Part shown: piece after piece, positions 1 to 5,371 of the stretch
Layout: each line of letters starts with the position of its first letter
How positions within the stretch are numbered: the first letter of the stretch is position 1
Assembly (NCBI GenBank): GCA_014763515.1
Contig: JACXVH010000178.1
Location: 1-5,443 of the forward strand
Direction of reading: 5' to 3'
Source: Flavobacteriaceae bacterium
GTDB lineage: Bacteria; Bacteroidota; Bacteroidia; Flavobacteriales; Flavobacteriaceae
DNA: 5,443 nt
Program-made: the position numbers and the translations under genes
The notes under the pieces: generated by a model
Seen by the model: only the letters and a program-made list of their open reading frames with translations
The model's database searches: none
Told to the model about the DNA's origin: nothing

Positions 1-453
1 TTAGGTTTTGCAGAAATGTTTTTAAATGGTATTAATGTTGAACAAGAAATTAGAACTTTAGAAGTATCTCAAAATGTAAGCCGAGTAGCAGAAATTTCTG
101 AAGTAAGAGCAAAGTTGGTTCAACAACAACAAGAAATGGGAAGAGATAAAGGTGTTGTAATGGATGGTCGCGATATAGGAACAGTAGTTTTTCCCAATGC
201 TGAATTAAAAATTTTCATGACAGCTTCTGCAGAAACTAGAGCAGAAAGACGATTTAGTGAACTTATAGAAAAAGGACAACATGTAACTTTTGATGATGTT
301 CTTGAAAATGTTCAACAGCGCGATTATATCGACACACATAGAGATGATTCTCCTTTAGTTCAAGCAAAAGATGCAATTATTGTAGATAATTCAACTTTAA
401 GTAAAGAAGAACAATTTAATTTAGTATTAAATTTGGTTAACCAATACCTTTAA
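1..453 (+). CDS. cmk: Cytidylate kinase, C-terminal part (5' end outside window)
   Basis: Cytidylate kinase phosphorylates CMP and dCMP with ATP in the cytoplasm, supplying CDP/dCDP for nucleic acid synthesis. The reading frame is open from base 1 (Leu-Gly-Phe-Ala-Glu-Met...), so the ATG at 16 is probably internal and the true start lies upstream. About 150 residues are present, against roughly 225-230 for a complete bacterial enzyme; the N-terminal P-loop is missing. Family marks visible are MDGRDIGTVVFP (CMP-binding region), the LID-type stretch ETRAERRFSEL, and RDYIDTHRDDSPLVQAKDA followed by IIVDNS, which matches the usual RDxxDxxRxxxPLxxAxDAxxxD pattern. The C-terminus looks natural, ending in LVNQYL and TAA. 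rpsA follows 180 bp downstream on the same strand, the classical cmk-rpsA order seen in many bacteria. rpsA has its own promoter, so the two need not share a transcript. Confidence 0.95.
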   Translation, partial: LGFAEMFLNGINVEQEIRTLEVSQNVSRVAEISEVRAKLVQQQQEMGRDKGVVMDGRDIGTVVFPNAELKIFMTASAETRAERRFSELIEKGQHVTFDDVLENVQQRDYIDTHRDDSPLVQAKDAIIVDNSTLSKEEQFNLVLNLVNQYL

Positions 454-480
454 TTTTTAGTAAATTACTGTAATTTATTC

Positions 481-511
481 TTTGTAAATTAATTAAAAGT
501 TTTTACCTTTG
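481..511 (+). promoter_or_regulatory. Bacteroidota sigma-A type promoter of rpsA
   Basis: TTTG at 481-484 and TACCTTTG at 504-511 are separated by 19 nt. This matches the Bacteroidota housekeeping consensus (-33 TTTG/TTG, 17-23 nt spacer, -7 TAnnTTTG) at every fixed position. Transcription would start around 516-519, giving an rpsA leader of about 115 nt. The elements and spacing are seen directly; the start site is inferred. Confidence 0.75.
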
Positions 512-522
512 CACACCTTTTG

Positions 523-600
523 GCAGAGATGAGTTTCCATTTGGTATTCAATTAAATAATGTAAAACACTGTTGTAGTTTTTACTCTGCAATTGAAACTC
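523..600 (+). promoter_or_regulatory. Structured 5' leader of rpsA, candidate S1 autoregulatory RNA with pseudoknot topology
   Basis: Two perfect complementary segments cross each other. GCAGAG (523-528) pairs with CTCTGC (584-589), and GAGTTTC (531-537) pairs with GAAACTC (594-600). Because the order is a-b-a'-b', forming both helices makes an H-type pseudoknot. The connecting loops are 2 nt (529-530) and 4 nt (590-593), with a 46-nt insertion between b and a'. That insertion can hold its own hairpin, AAAAC (563-567) with GTTTT (577-581). A competing pairing, TTCAATT (547-553) with AATTGAA (590-596), would exclude the b-b' helix. The structure begins only a few bases after the predicted transcription start and ends 33 nt before the rpsA ATG. 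S1 is known to bind its own leader in E. coli and to favour pseudoknots in selection experiments, so autoregulation is a reasonable inference. It is not demonstrated here, and short helices can arise by chance in AT-rich DNA. Confidence 0.4.
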
Positions 601-633
601 TAAAGACACAGCATACAAACTATTTTAATCAGC

Positions 634-2400
634 ATGGCTGAAATTAACAAAACACAAGAAGAGTTTTTAGCAAATTTTAACTGGCATAACTACGCAGAAG
701 GTATTGATGCTGTTGATGAAAAAAACTTACAAGAGTTTGAGGATTTAGTAGCAAAAACATTCGTATCAACTGACGATCAAGAAGTTGTAGAAGGTGTAGT
801 TGTACGTTTAACTGATAGAGATGCAATCGTTGATATCAATGCTAAATCTGAAGGTGTTATTTCTTTAAACGAATTTCGTTACAATCCTAACTTAAAAGTT
901 GGAGACAAAGTAGAAGTTTTAATCGATGTTCGTGAAGATAGAACAGGACAATTAGTATTGTCTCACAAAAAAGCTAGAACAATCAAAGCATGGGATAGAG
1001 TTATCGCTGCTCACAATTCTGGTGAAATCGTAAACGGTTTCGTGAAATGTAGAACTAAAGGTGGTATGATCGTTGACGTATTCGGAATCGAAGCATTCTT
1101 ACCAGGTTCTCAAATCGATGTTAAACCAATCCGTGATTACGATCAATACGTAAACAAAACAATGGAATTCAAAATTGTTAAAATCAACCACGAATTCAAA
1201 AATGTTGTTGTTTCTCATAAAGCACTTATCGAGGCTGATATCGAAGAACAAAAGAAAGAAATCATTGGTCAATTAGAAAAAGGACAAGTATTAGAAGGAG
1301 TTGTGAAAAACATCACTTCTTATGGTGTGTTCATTGACTTAGGTGGTGTAGATGGTTTAATCCACATCACTGACTTATCTTGGTCTCGTATCAACCACCC
1401 AAGTGAAGTATTAGAATTAGATCAAAAATTAAACGTTGTTATCTTAGACTTTGATGATGAGAAAACTCGTATCCAATTAGGTTTAAAACAATTAAACGCT
1501 CATCCATGGGATGCTTTAGATGCTAACTTAGCTGTTGGAGATAAAGTAAAAGGTAAAGTAGTTGTTTTAGCTGATTATGGTGCTTTCATTGAAGTAGCTG
1601 ACGGTGTTGAAGGTTTAATCCACGTTTCTGAAATGTCTTGGTCTACTCACTTAAGATCAGCCCAAGATTTTATGAAAATTGGTGACGAAGTAGAAGCGGT
1701 TATCTTAACTTTAGATAGAGATGAGCGTAAGATGTCTTTAGGTATCAAACAATTAACTCAAGATCCTTGGACAGATATTACTTCTAAATACCCTGTAGGT
1801 TCTCGTCACACAGGTACTGTAAGAAACTTTACTAACTTTGGTATTTTCGTAGAATTAGAGGAAGGTGTAGATGGTTTAGTATATATCTCTGACTTATCTT
1901 GGACTAAGAAAATCAAACATCCATCTGAATTTGTAAATGTAGGTGATAAATTAGACGTAGTTGTTTTAGAATTAGACGTTGAAGGTCGTAAATTATCTTT
2001 AGGTCACAAACAAACTACTGCAAATCCATGGGATAAGCATGAAGATGCTTTTGCTGTTGGAACTATCCACAACGGAACAATAGGTGAAATGGTAGACAAA
2101 GGTGCTACAGTTGACTTCGGTGATGATGTTGTTGCATTTATTCCTACTCGTCATTTAGAAATGGAAGATGGTAAAAAATTGAAAAAAGGTGATACTGCTG
2201 ATTTCAAAGTGATTGAGTTCAATAAAGAATTCAAAAGAGTAGTAGCATCTCACACAGCTATTTTCCGTGAAGAAGAAGAGAAAGCAGTTAAAGAAGCTGC
2301 AACTTCAACTTCATCTAATAGTAATGTTGAAAAATCAACTTTAGGTGATATCGATGCTTTAGCTGAATTAAAAGCTAAAATGGAAAAAGGAGGTAACTAA
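634..2400 (+). CDS. rpsA: 30S ribosomal protein S1 (six S1 domains)
   Basis: S1 is the large RNA-binding protein of the 30S subunit that helps recruit and unfold mRNA. It matters especially in Bacteroidota, where Shine-Dalgarno pairing is little used. The 588-residue product has six S1/OB-fold repeats beginning near residues 50, 130, 217, 302, 389 and 476. Repeats 3-5 are the most alike and carry the typical YGVFIDL...VDGLIHITDLSW pattern; repeats 1, 2 and 6 are more diverged, as in other bacterial S1 proteins. An N-terminal stretch of about 48 residues precedes repeat 1, the position where E. coli S1 docks on the ribosome through S2. After repeat 6 comes a charged, Ser/Thr-rich linker and a short tail, GDIDALAELKAKMEKGG. 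The product is slightly longer than E. coli S1 (557 aa). The ATG at 634 has no Shine-Dalgarno sequence; the preceding bases are A/T-rich (TTTTAATCAGC). The gene has its own promoter and an intrinsic terminator at 2445, so it looks monocistronic. Confidence 0.98.
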   Translation: MAEINKTQEEFLANFNWHNYAEGIDAVDEKNLQEFEDLVAKTFVSTDDQEVVEGVVVRLTDRDAIVDINAKSEGVISLNEFRYNPNLKVGDKVEVLIDVREDRTGQLVLSHKKARTIKAWDRVIAAHNSGEIVNGFVKCRTKGGMIVDVFGIEAFLPGSQIDVKPIRDYDQYVNKTMEFKIVKINHEFKNVVVSHKALIEADIEEQKKEIIGQLEKGQVLEGVVKNITSYGVFIDLGGVDGLIHITDLSWSRINHPSEVLELDQKLNVVILDFDDEKTRIQLGLKQLNAHPWDALDANLAVGDKVKGKVVVLADYGAFIEVADGVEGLIHVSEMSWSTHLRSAQDFMKIGDEVEAVILTLDRDERKMSLGIKQLTQDPWTDITSKYPVGSRHTGTVRNFTNFGIFVELEEGVDGLVYISDLSWTKKIKHPSEFVNVGDKLDVVVLELDVEGRKLSLGHKQTTANPWDKHEDAFAVGTIHNGTIGEMVDKGATVDFGDDVVAFIPTRHLEMEDGKKLKKGDTADFKVIEFNKEFKRVVASHTAIFREEEEKAVKEAATSTSSNSNVEKSTLGDIDALAELKAKMEKGGN

Positions 2401-2410
2401 TATCTCTTTT

Positions 2411-2435
2411 TGTCACACTGAGCTTGTCGAAGTGT
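2411..2435. repeat. REP-like dispersed palindrome (GAGCTTGTCGAAGTG type)
   Basis: ACACT (2415-2419) and AGTGT (2431-2435) are inverted repeats around the core GAGCTTGTCGA, just after the rpsA stop. From memory, CACTGAGCTTGTCGAAGTG is a very common intergenic palindrome in Flavobacteriaceae and other genomes, and is often mis-called as protein ending ...LRQAQCDKK on the opposite strand. It sits immediately before the rpsA terminator. Only one copy lies in this window, so repetition cannot be shown here. Confidence 0.5.
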
Positions 2436-2444
2436 TATAAAATC

Positions 2445-2472
2445 AATCCCGAAAGAAATTTCGGGATTTTTT
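2445..2472 (+). terminator. Rho-independent terminator of rpsA
   Basis: There is a perfect 10-bp stem, AATCCCGAAA (2445-2454) with TTTCGGGATT (2459-2468), closed by a GAAA tetraloop (2455-2458) and followed by TTTT (2469-2472). It lies 45 nt after the rpsA stop. It separates the housekeeping transcript from the ars operon that starts about 50 bp later. Confidence 0.88.
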
Positions 2473-2492
2473 ATTGTGTATTGTATTTGTTT

Positions 2493-2510
2493 ATCGTAAT
2501 ATTGCAATAT
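2493..2510. promoter_or_regulatory. Candidate ArsR operator upstream of the ars operon
   Basis: ATATTGCAATAT (2499-2510) is a perfect 12-bp palindrome 13 bp before the arsR ATG. An overlapping imperfect palindrome, ATCGTAAT/ATTGCAAT (2493-2508), matches in 6 of 8 positions. ArsR/SmtB repressors bind AT-rich inverted repeats over their own promoters, so autorepression relieved by arsenite is the natural inference. A weak -7-like element, TGTATTTG (2482-2489, 5 of 6 fixed positions of TAnnTTTG), lies just upstream and would put the start site inside the palindrome. I see no clear -33 partner. Confidence 0.5.
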
Positions 2511-2523
2511 AATAATTAAGGTT

Positions 2524-2847
2524 ATGGGAGCATCAAAAGCTGATTTTTTTACTAAAGAGCAGAATGACTTAGCAGTTTTGTTTAAAGCCATGTCACATCC
2601 GGCACGTATAGCAATTATTCAATATTTATTACATGTAGATAGTTGTATTTGTGGTGATATTGTAAATGAATTGCCTTTAGCACAACCAACAGTTTCTCAA
2701 CATTTAAAAGAATTAAAAAATGCAGGTATTATACAAGGTAATGTCGAAGGTACTGCAATTTGTTATTGCTTAAATTTGGAAACAATGCAAAAAATTCAGC
2801 ATTATTTTGGTGAAATTTCTCAAAAGCTTCAAAATAAATGTTGTTAA
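2524..2847 (+). CDS. arsR: ArsR/SmtB-family arsenite-responsive repressor
   Basis: This is a 107-residue winged-helix repressor, expected to sit as a dimer on the operon promoter and release DNA when As(III) or Sb(III) binds its cysteines. The N-terminal helix includes LFKAMSHPARIAIIQYLL, a standard ArsR opening. SCICGDIV follows with Cys41 and Cys43, at the site of the ELCVCDL metal motif of E. coli ArsR. The recognition helix is AQPTVSQHLKELKNAGII, and the wing is QGNVEGTAICYCLN. Additional cysteines are Cys80, Cys82 and a terminal pair, Cys106-Cys107, so the exact ligand set cannot be assigned from sequence. The size is typical of the family. It is the first gene of a + strand operon, ending 16 bp before the DUF6428-like gene. 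The ATG at 2524 leads directly into the conserved region, and a palindrome lies just upstream. Confidence 0.93.
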   Translation: MGASKADFFTKEQNDLAVLFKAMSHPARIAIIQYLLHVDSCICGDIVNELPLAQPTVSQHLKELKNAGIIQGNVEGTAICYCLNLETMQKIQHYFGEISQKLQNKCC

Positions 2848-2863
2848 ACTAAAAAATAAAAAA

Positions 2864-3340
2864 ATGAAACTATCTGAAATTAAACAAGCTTTACGTAATT
2901 TAGAAACGATAGCTTTTAAATTACCAAATGAAGAATTAGTTCAAAGTCATTTTCATGTTACAGAAGTTGGTAAAATAACGAAACATTTTATCGATTGTGG
3001 TGGAACTGTTCGTAATGAAGAAGTTGTGAATTTTCAACTTTGGGAAGCAAACGATTACGACCATAGATTACATCCTGAAAAGTTAATTCACATTATCGAA
3101 CTTTCAGAAAGTAAATTAGGTATTCCTGATTTAGAAATCGAAGTAGAATATCAAATGGCTGATACAATTGGTAAATTTGATTTGGATTTTGATGGTAAAG
3201 ACTTTCTGTTAAAATCAAAATTAACCGATTGTTTAGCAAAAGACAAATGCGGAATTCCAACAGAGAAACCTAAAGTAAAAATAGGAGAGTGGAAACCAAA
3301 AGAAACCTCTTGTTGTACACCAGATTCAGGTTGTTGTTAA
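2864..3340 (+). CDS. DUF6428-like Cys-rich protein of ars operon
   Basis: The product has 158 residues and its biochemical function is unknown to me. I recognise it as the protein, annotated as DUF6428 I believe, that often sits between arsR and the ArsC-like phosphatase in Bacteroidota arsenic operons. The chosen start is the ATG at 2864 (MKLSEIKQALRNLE), 16 bp after arsR ends. The frame is open further upstream to an ATG at 2807, but that would overlap arsR and add a low-complexity Lys/Asn-rich leader, so I reject it. The body is soluble mixed alpha/beta with motifs HFHVTEVG, FIDCGGTVR, FQLWEANDYDHRLHPEKL and LEIEVEYQ. Cysteines stand out: Cys45, a CX5C pair (Cys123, Cys129), and a C-terminal tail SCCTPDSGCC with two vicinal pairs (150-151 and 157-158). 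Such pairs can bind soft metals, so a role in handling arsenite is plausible but is inference. There is no signal peptide or membrane segment. Confidence 0.85.
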   Translation: MKLSEIKQALRNLETIAFKLPNEELVQSHFHVTEVGKITKHFIDCGGTVRNEEVVNFQLWEANDYDHRLHPEKLIHIIELSESKLGIPDLEIEVEYQMADTIGKFDLDFDGKDFLLKSKLTDCLAKDKCGIPTEKPKVKIGEWKPKETSCCTPDSGCC

Positions 3341-3353
3341 TTTTAATTCAAAA

Positions 3354-3388
3354 AGCTAATCACTAATTACTTTTCACCATTCACTTAT
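3354..3388. repeat. Degenerate CACTAATTAC/CACCATTCAC-type intergenic repeat
   Basis: The 54-bp gap between the DUF6428-like gene and the reductase pseudogene contains similar units: CACTAATTAC (3361-3370), CACCATTCAC (3375-3384) and a partial CTAATCAC just before. Low-complexity runs of this style are common between flavobacterial genes in my experience. It is the largest gap in an otherwise tightly packed operon. I see no hairpin or promoter in it that I can defend. Confidence 0.3.
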
Positions 3389-3394
3389 ATAGAT

Positions 3395-3929
3395 ATGCTT
3401 GAAAATTTATCAAAAACTATTGAAACTATTGCTAAAATTTCAGTTTCAGAGGAACGAAAAGAGGTTTTGCAACCTTTAGCCGATTACATTCAAAAGAAAG
3501 TAAATGACAACGAAGAAATTCGATTGAACTTCATTTGTCTTTTGCTATTCTGGCGGAACGGAAGCTACAGCTATGTTTCCAAAAGTGGGAGAAACGTTAA
3601 TGAATCAAGGATTTCAAATTCAAAAGTTAAGCCAAGAACAAAATCCGGTTTACGCTGTGAAATTCGATGACAATCAACATCCAATTATTTGTTTTTCAAA
3701 AGCGTATTTCGATGATTTTAACCCGAAAACTAACTTTGGTGCCATCATGACTTGTAACAATGCAGATGAAGGTTGTCCTATGGTTTTTGGTGCAGAGGCT
3801 AGATTTCCTATTAAATACGATGATCCAAAAGCGTTTGATGGTACACCTTTAATGGATGCCAAATATGAAGAAAGAAGCTTAGAAATTGCTAGTGAAATGT
3901 ATTTTGTGTTTTCTCAAATAAATAAATAA
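3395..3929 (+). pseudogene. arsC: Thioredoxin-type arsenate reductase / LMW protein-tyrosine-phosphatase, broken by internal deletion
   Basis: The intact family reduces arsenate to arsenite using a PTP-type P-loop Cys plus a resolving Cys pair recycled by thioredoxin. Here the first part reads from the ATG at 3395 through LNFIC (Cys48, 3536-3538), then runs out of frame to a stop at 3668-3670. The second part is in the next frame: from about 3537 it reads VFCYSGGTEATAMFPK and continues to the TAA at 3927-3929. Relatives have roughly CTHNSRRSHLSQ plus about 14 more residues between these points. Some 75-80 nt are therefore missing and their number is not a multiple of three. The loss takes nearly all of the CX5RS catalytic loop, keeping only its Cys. 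The second part still has the resolving pair as CNNADEGC (codons at 3753 and 3774, CX6C as in S. aureus ArsC). No other lesion is visible, so the event is recent or an assembly error. A complete product would have about 205 residues. Its stop lies one base before the acr3 ATG. Confidence 0.88.
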
Positions 3930-3930
3930 G

Positions 3931-4992
3931 ATGTCAGCAAATAATTGTATACCTGTACTTGAAAGAAAGAAATTAAGTTTTTTAGACCGCTATTTAACGC
4001 TTTGGATTTTTTTAGCCATGTTAATTGGCGTAGGAATAGGCTATTTTATACCTTCAAGTAGTAATTTTATTAATTCATTTTCAAGCGGAACAACAAATAT
4101 TCCATTAGCTCTTGGTTTAATTTTAATGATGTATCCTCCTTTAGCAAAGGTAAATTATTCAAAAATGGGGGAGGTTTTCAAAAACACAAAAGTACTAGGC
4201 GCTTCTCTTGTTTTAAATTGGATTATTGGGCCAATTTTAATGTTCTTTTTAGCTATTTTATTTTTAAATGGTTACCCAGAATATATGATTGGTGTTATTC
4301 TTATTGGTTTAGCAAGATGCATTGCTATGGTGGTAGTTTGGAATGATCTAGCTGAAGGAAATAGAGAATATGGCGCGGGATTAATTGCTCTAAATAGTAT
4401 CTTTCAAGTACTTTTATATAGTGTTTATGCGTATATGTTTATTACTGTATTGCCACCTGTTTTTGGGTTCAAAGGTTTTGATGTTACTATTAGTATTGCA
4501 CAAATTGCCGAGAGTGTTGGAATTTATTTAGGAATTCCTTTTGCTTTAGGTATTATTAGTAGATATGTTTTAATTAAAGTAAAAGGTGCGCAATGGTTTC
4601 ATGAAAAATATTTACCCGTAATTTCTCCTATAACTTTAATAGCGCTATTATTTACTATTGTTTTAATGTTTAGTTTAAAAGGAGAATTAATTGTTCAAAT
4701 TCCATTAGATGTTGTTCGAATTGCAATACCACTTCTAATTTATTTTGGAGTAATGTTTGTTATTAGCTTTTTTATAGGAAAATATTTTGGCGCTGATTAT
4801 TCTAAATCGACTGCAATTGCTTTTACTGCAACAGGAAATAACTTTGAATTGGCTATAGCAGTTGCGATTGGTGTATTTGGAATTAATAGTGGTCAAGCTT
4901 TTGCAGGAGTCATTGGACCATTGGTTGAAGTTCCGGCATTAATTGCACTAGTTAATTTAGCATTTTGGTTCAGAAAAAGATATTATAGATAA
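3931..4992 (+). CDS. acr3: ACR3-family arsenite efflux permease
   Basis: This inner-membrane transporter extrudes arsenite, probably driven by the proton gradient; many annotations call the gene arsB although it belongs to the ACR3 family. The 353 residues match the usual length. About ten hydrophobic segments are visible, near residues 22-40, 57-73, 87-110, 116-136, 146-174, 186-212, 229-248, 262-283, 293-316 and 322-346. Key family features are RCIAMVVVWNDLAEGNREYGAG with Cys130, TGNNFELAIAVAIG with Glu306, and GPLVEVPALIAL with Glu333. The Cys and the first Glu correspond to residues reported essential in Corynebacterium glutamicum Acr3. The protein looks intact. Its ATG is one base after the old reductase stop (TAA-G-ATG), so it was probably translationally coupled. 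With the reductase frame now stopping at 3670, translation would end about 260 nt earlier, which could lower acr3 expression. A terminator hairpin directly follows the stop. Confidence 0.95.
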   Translation: MSANNCIPVLERKKLSFLDRYLTLWIFLAMLIGVGIGYFIPSSSNFINSFSSGTTNIPLALGLILMMYPPLAKVNYSKMGEVFKNTKVLGASLVLNWIIGPILMFFLAILFLNGYPEYMIGVILIGLARCIAMVVVWNDLAEGNREYGAGLIALNSIFQVLLYSVYAYMFITVLPPVFGFKGFDVTISIAQIAESVGIYLGIPFALGIISRYVLIKVKGAQWFHEKYLPVISPITLIALLFTIVLMFSLKGELIVQIPLDVVRIAIPLLIYFGVMFVISFFIGKYFGADYSKSTAIAFTATGNNFELAIAVAIGVFGINSGQAFAGVIGPLVEVPALIALVNLAFWFRKRYYR

Positions 4993-5020
4993 AAATAACT
5001 CTTTTTGTTAAGAGTTATTT
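4993..5020. terminator. Bidirectional intrinsic terminator between convergent genes
   Basis: A perfect 11-bp stem, AAATAACTCTT (4993-5003) with AAGAGTTATTT (5010-5020), has a 6-nt loop TTTGTT. It lies directly after the acr3 stop and 6 bp beyond the stop of the - strand gene ending at 5027. T-rich sequence follows on both strands (AATATTTTATTTG on +, TTTATC on -), so it can end both transcripts. The stem is AT-rich, hence only moderate strength. Confidence 0.75.
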
Positions 5021-5026
5021 AATATT

Positions 5027-5284
5027 TTATTTGTCAATTGAGCCTAAGACACGTTTCATGAAATCGTTTAAAGCGGTTTTCTTGTCTTTGCCTTCTTGAA
5101 TCATTTTGTTGACTTCTAAAGCACCATACATATTAGAGATTAATTCTCCAATAAAATTAAGCTCTTCATCTTTTAGAGAAGGTACTTCTGTTAAGTTTTC
5201 AAGTACTTCAATTGCTTCAACCAAATAATCCTGATCGTTTTCTTCAATAAACTGAGTCAATTGTTTTATTACAGGTAATTTCAT
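5027..5284 (-). CDS. Small conserved protein, DUF6952-like
   Basis: This 85-residue acidic, helical, soluble protein starts MKLPVIKQLTQFIEEND and ends MKRVLGSIDK. I recognise the pattern LTEVPSLKDEELNFIGELISNMYGALEV as a small Bacteroidota family, which I believe is annotated DUF6952. Its biochemical function is unknown to me. It has no Cys, signal peptide or membrane segment. Relatives are often found just downstream of a small thioredoxin and a peroxiredoxin. That fits the - strand C-terminal fragment 87 bp upstream here, and suggests a link to thiol redox housekeeping by context only. The ATG at 5284 lies behind the A-rich sequence TTTAAAAAC with no Shine-Dalgarno. The length is typical of the family as I remember it. 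Transcription on this strand would end at the shared hairpin at 4993-5020. Confidence 0.85.
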   Translation of the reverse strand: MKLPVIKQLTQFIEENDQDYLVEAIEVLENLTEVPSLKDEELNFIGELISNMYGALEVNKMIQEGKDKKTALNDFMKRVLGSIDK

Positions 5285-5297
5285 GTTTTTAAAGTTT

Positions 5298-5358
5298 ATA
5301 GTTTGCTGTTAGTAGTTCATGGTCAAAATAAATTTTTAAATAACCATAAACTATGAAC
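5298..5358. repeat. Inverted repeat in the 87-bp gap between two - strand genes
   Basis: ATAGTTT (5298-5304) pairs with AAACTAT (5348-5354), and ATGGT (5319-5323) pairs with ACCAT (5343-5347). An alternative pairing is GTTCAT (5315-5320) with ATGAAC (5353-5358). Units resembling ATAAACTATGAAC are common intergenic filler in flavobacteria in my experience. The region must also carry any promoter for the 85-residue gene if it is not co-transcribed with its upstream neighbour, but I see no full Bacteroidota promoter in it. The arms are short and AT-rich, so the structure may be fortuitous. Confidence 0.3.
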
Positions 5359-5371
5359 AAAAAACCATTAA

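Noticed and set aside
462..476. AAATTA-CTG-TAATTT dyad after cmk as a terminator
   Set aside because: The stem is only 6 A-T pairs with a 3-nt loop and no clean T-run follows; it is too weak to call.
2397..2591. 64-codon - strand open frame across the rpsA 3' end and arsR start
   Set aside because: It reads through the REP-like palindrome, the rpsA terminator and the ars regulatory region, giving the characteristic spurious tail LRQAQCDKK. It has no recognisable domain and overlaps arsR.
2807..2863. N-terminal extension of the DUF6428-like gene from an earlier ATG
   Set aside because: The 19 extra codons overlap the end of arsR in another frame and encode a Lys/Asn-rich stretch unlike the family start; the ATG at 2864 fits the spacing better.
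3674..3862. 62-codon - strand open frame
   Set aside because: It is antisense to the well-conserved second part of the arsenate reductase and has no family resemblance of its own.
3395..3929. Programmed ribosomal frameshift joining the two reductase halves
   Set aside because: The catalytic P-loop codons are physically missing at the junction, so no frameshift could restore a normal enzyme, and no slippery heptamer with a downstream structure is evident.
3573..3929. Second reductase half as an independent small gene starting at 3573
   Set aside because: The homologous reading frame continues upstream of this ATG (VFCYSGGTEATA), so the ATG is an internal Met of the original protein rather than a real start.
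2524..4992. CRISPR, toxin-antitoxin or phage-defence system
   Set aside because: All four genes of the region fit a standard arsenic-resistance operon. There are no regularly spaced repeats, nuclease motifs or integrase/transposase genes in the window.
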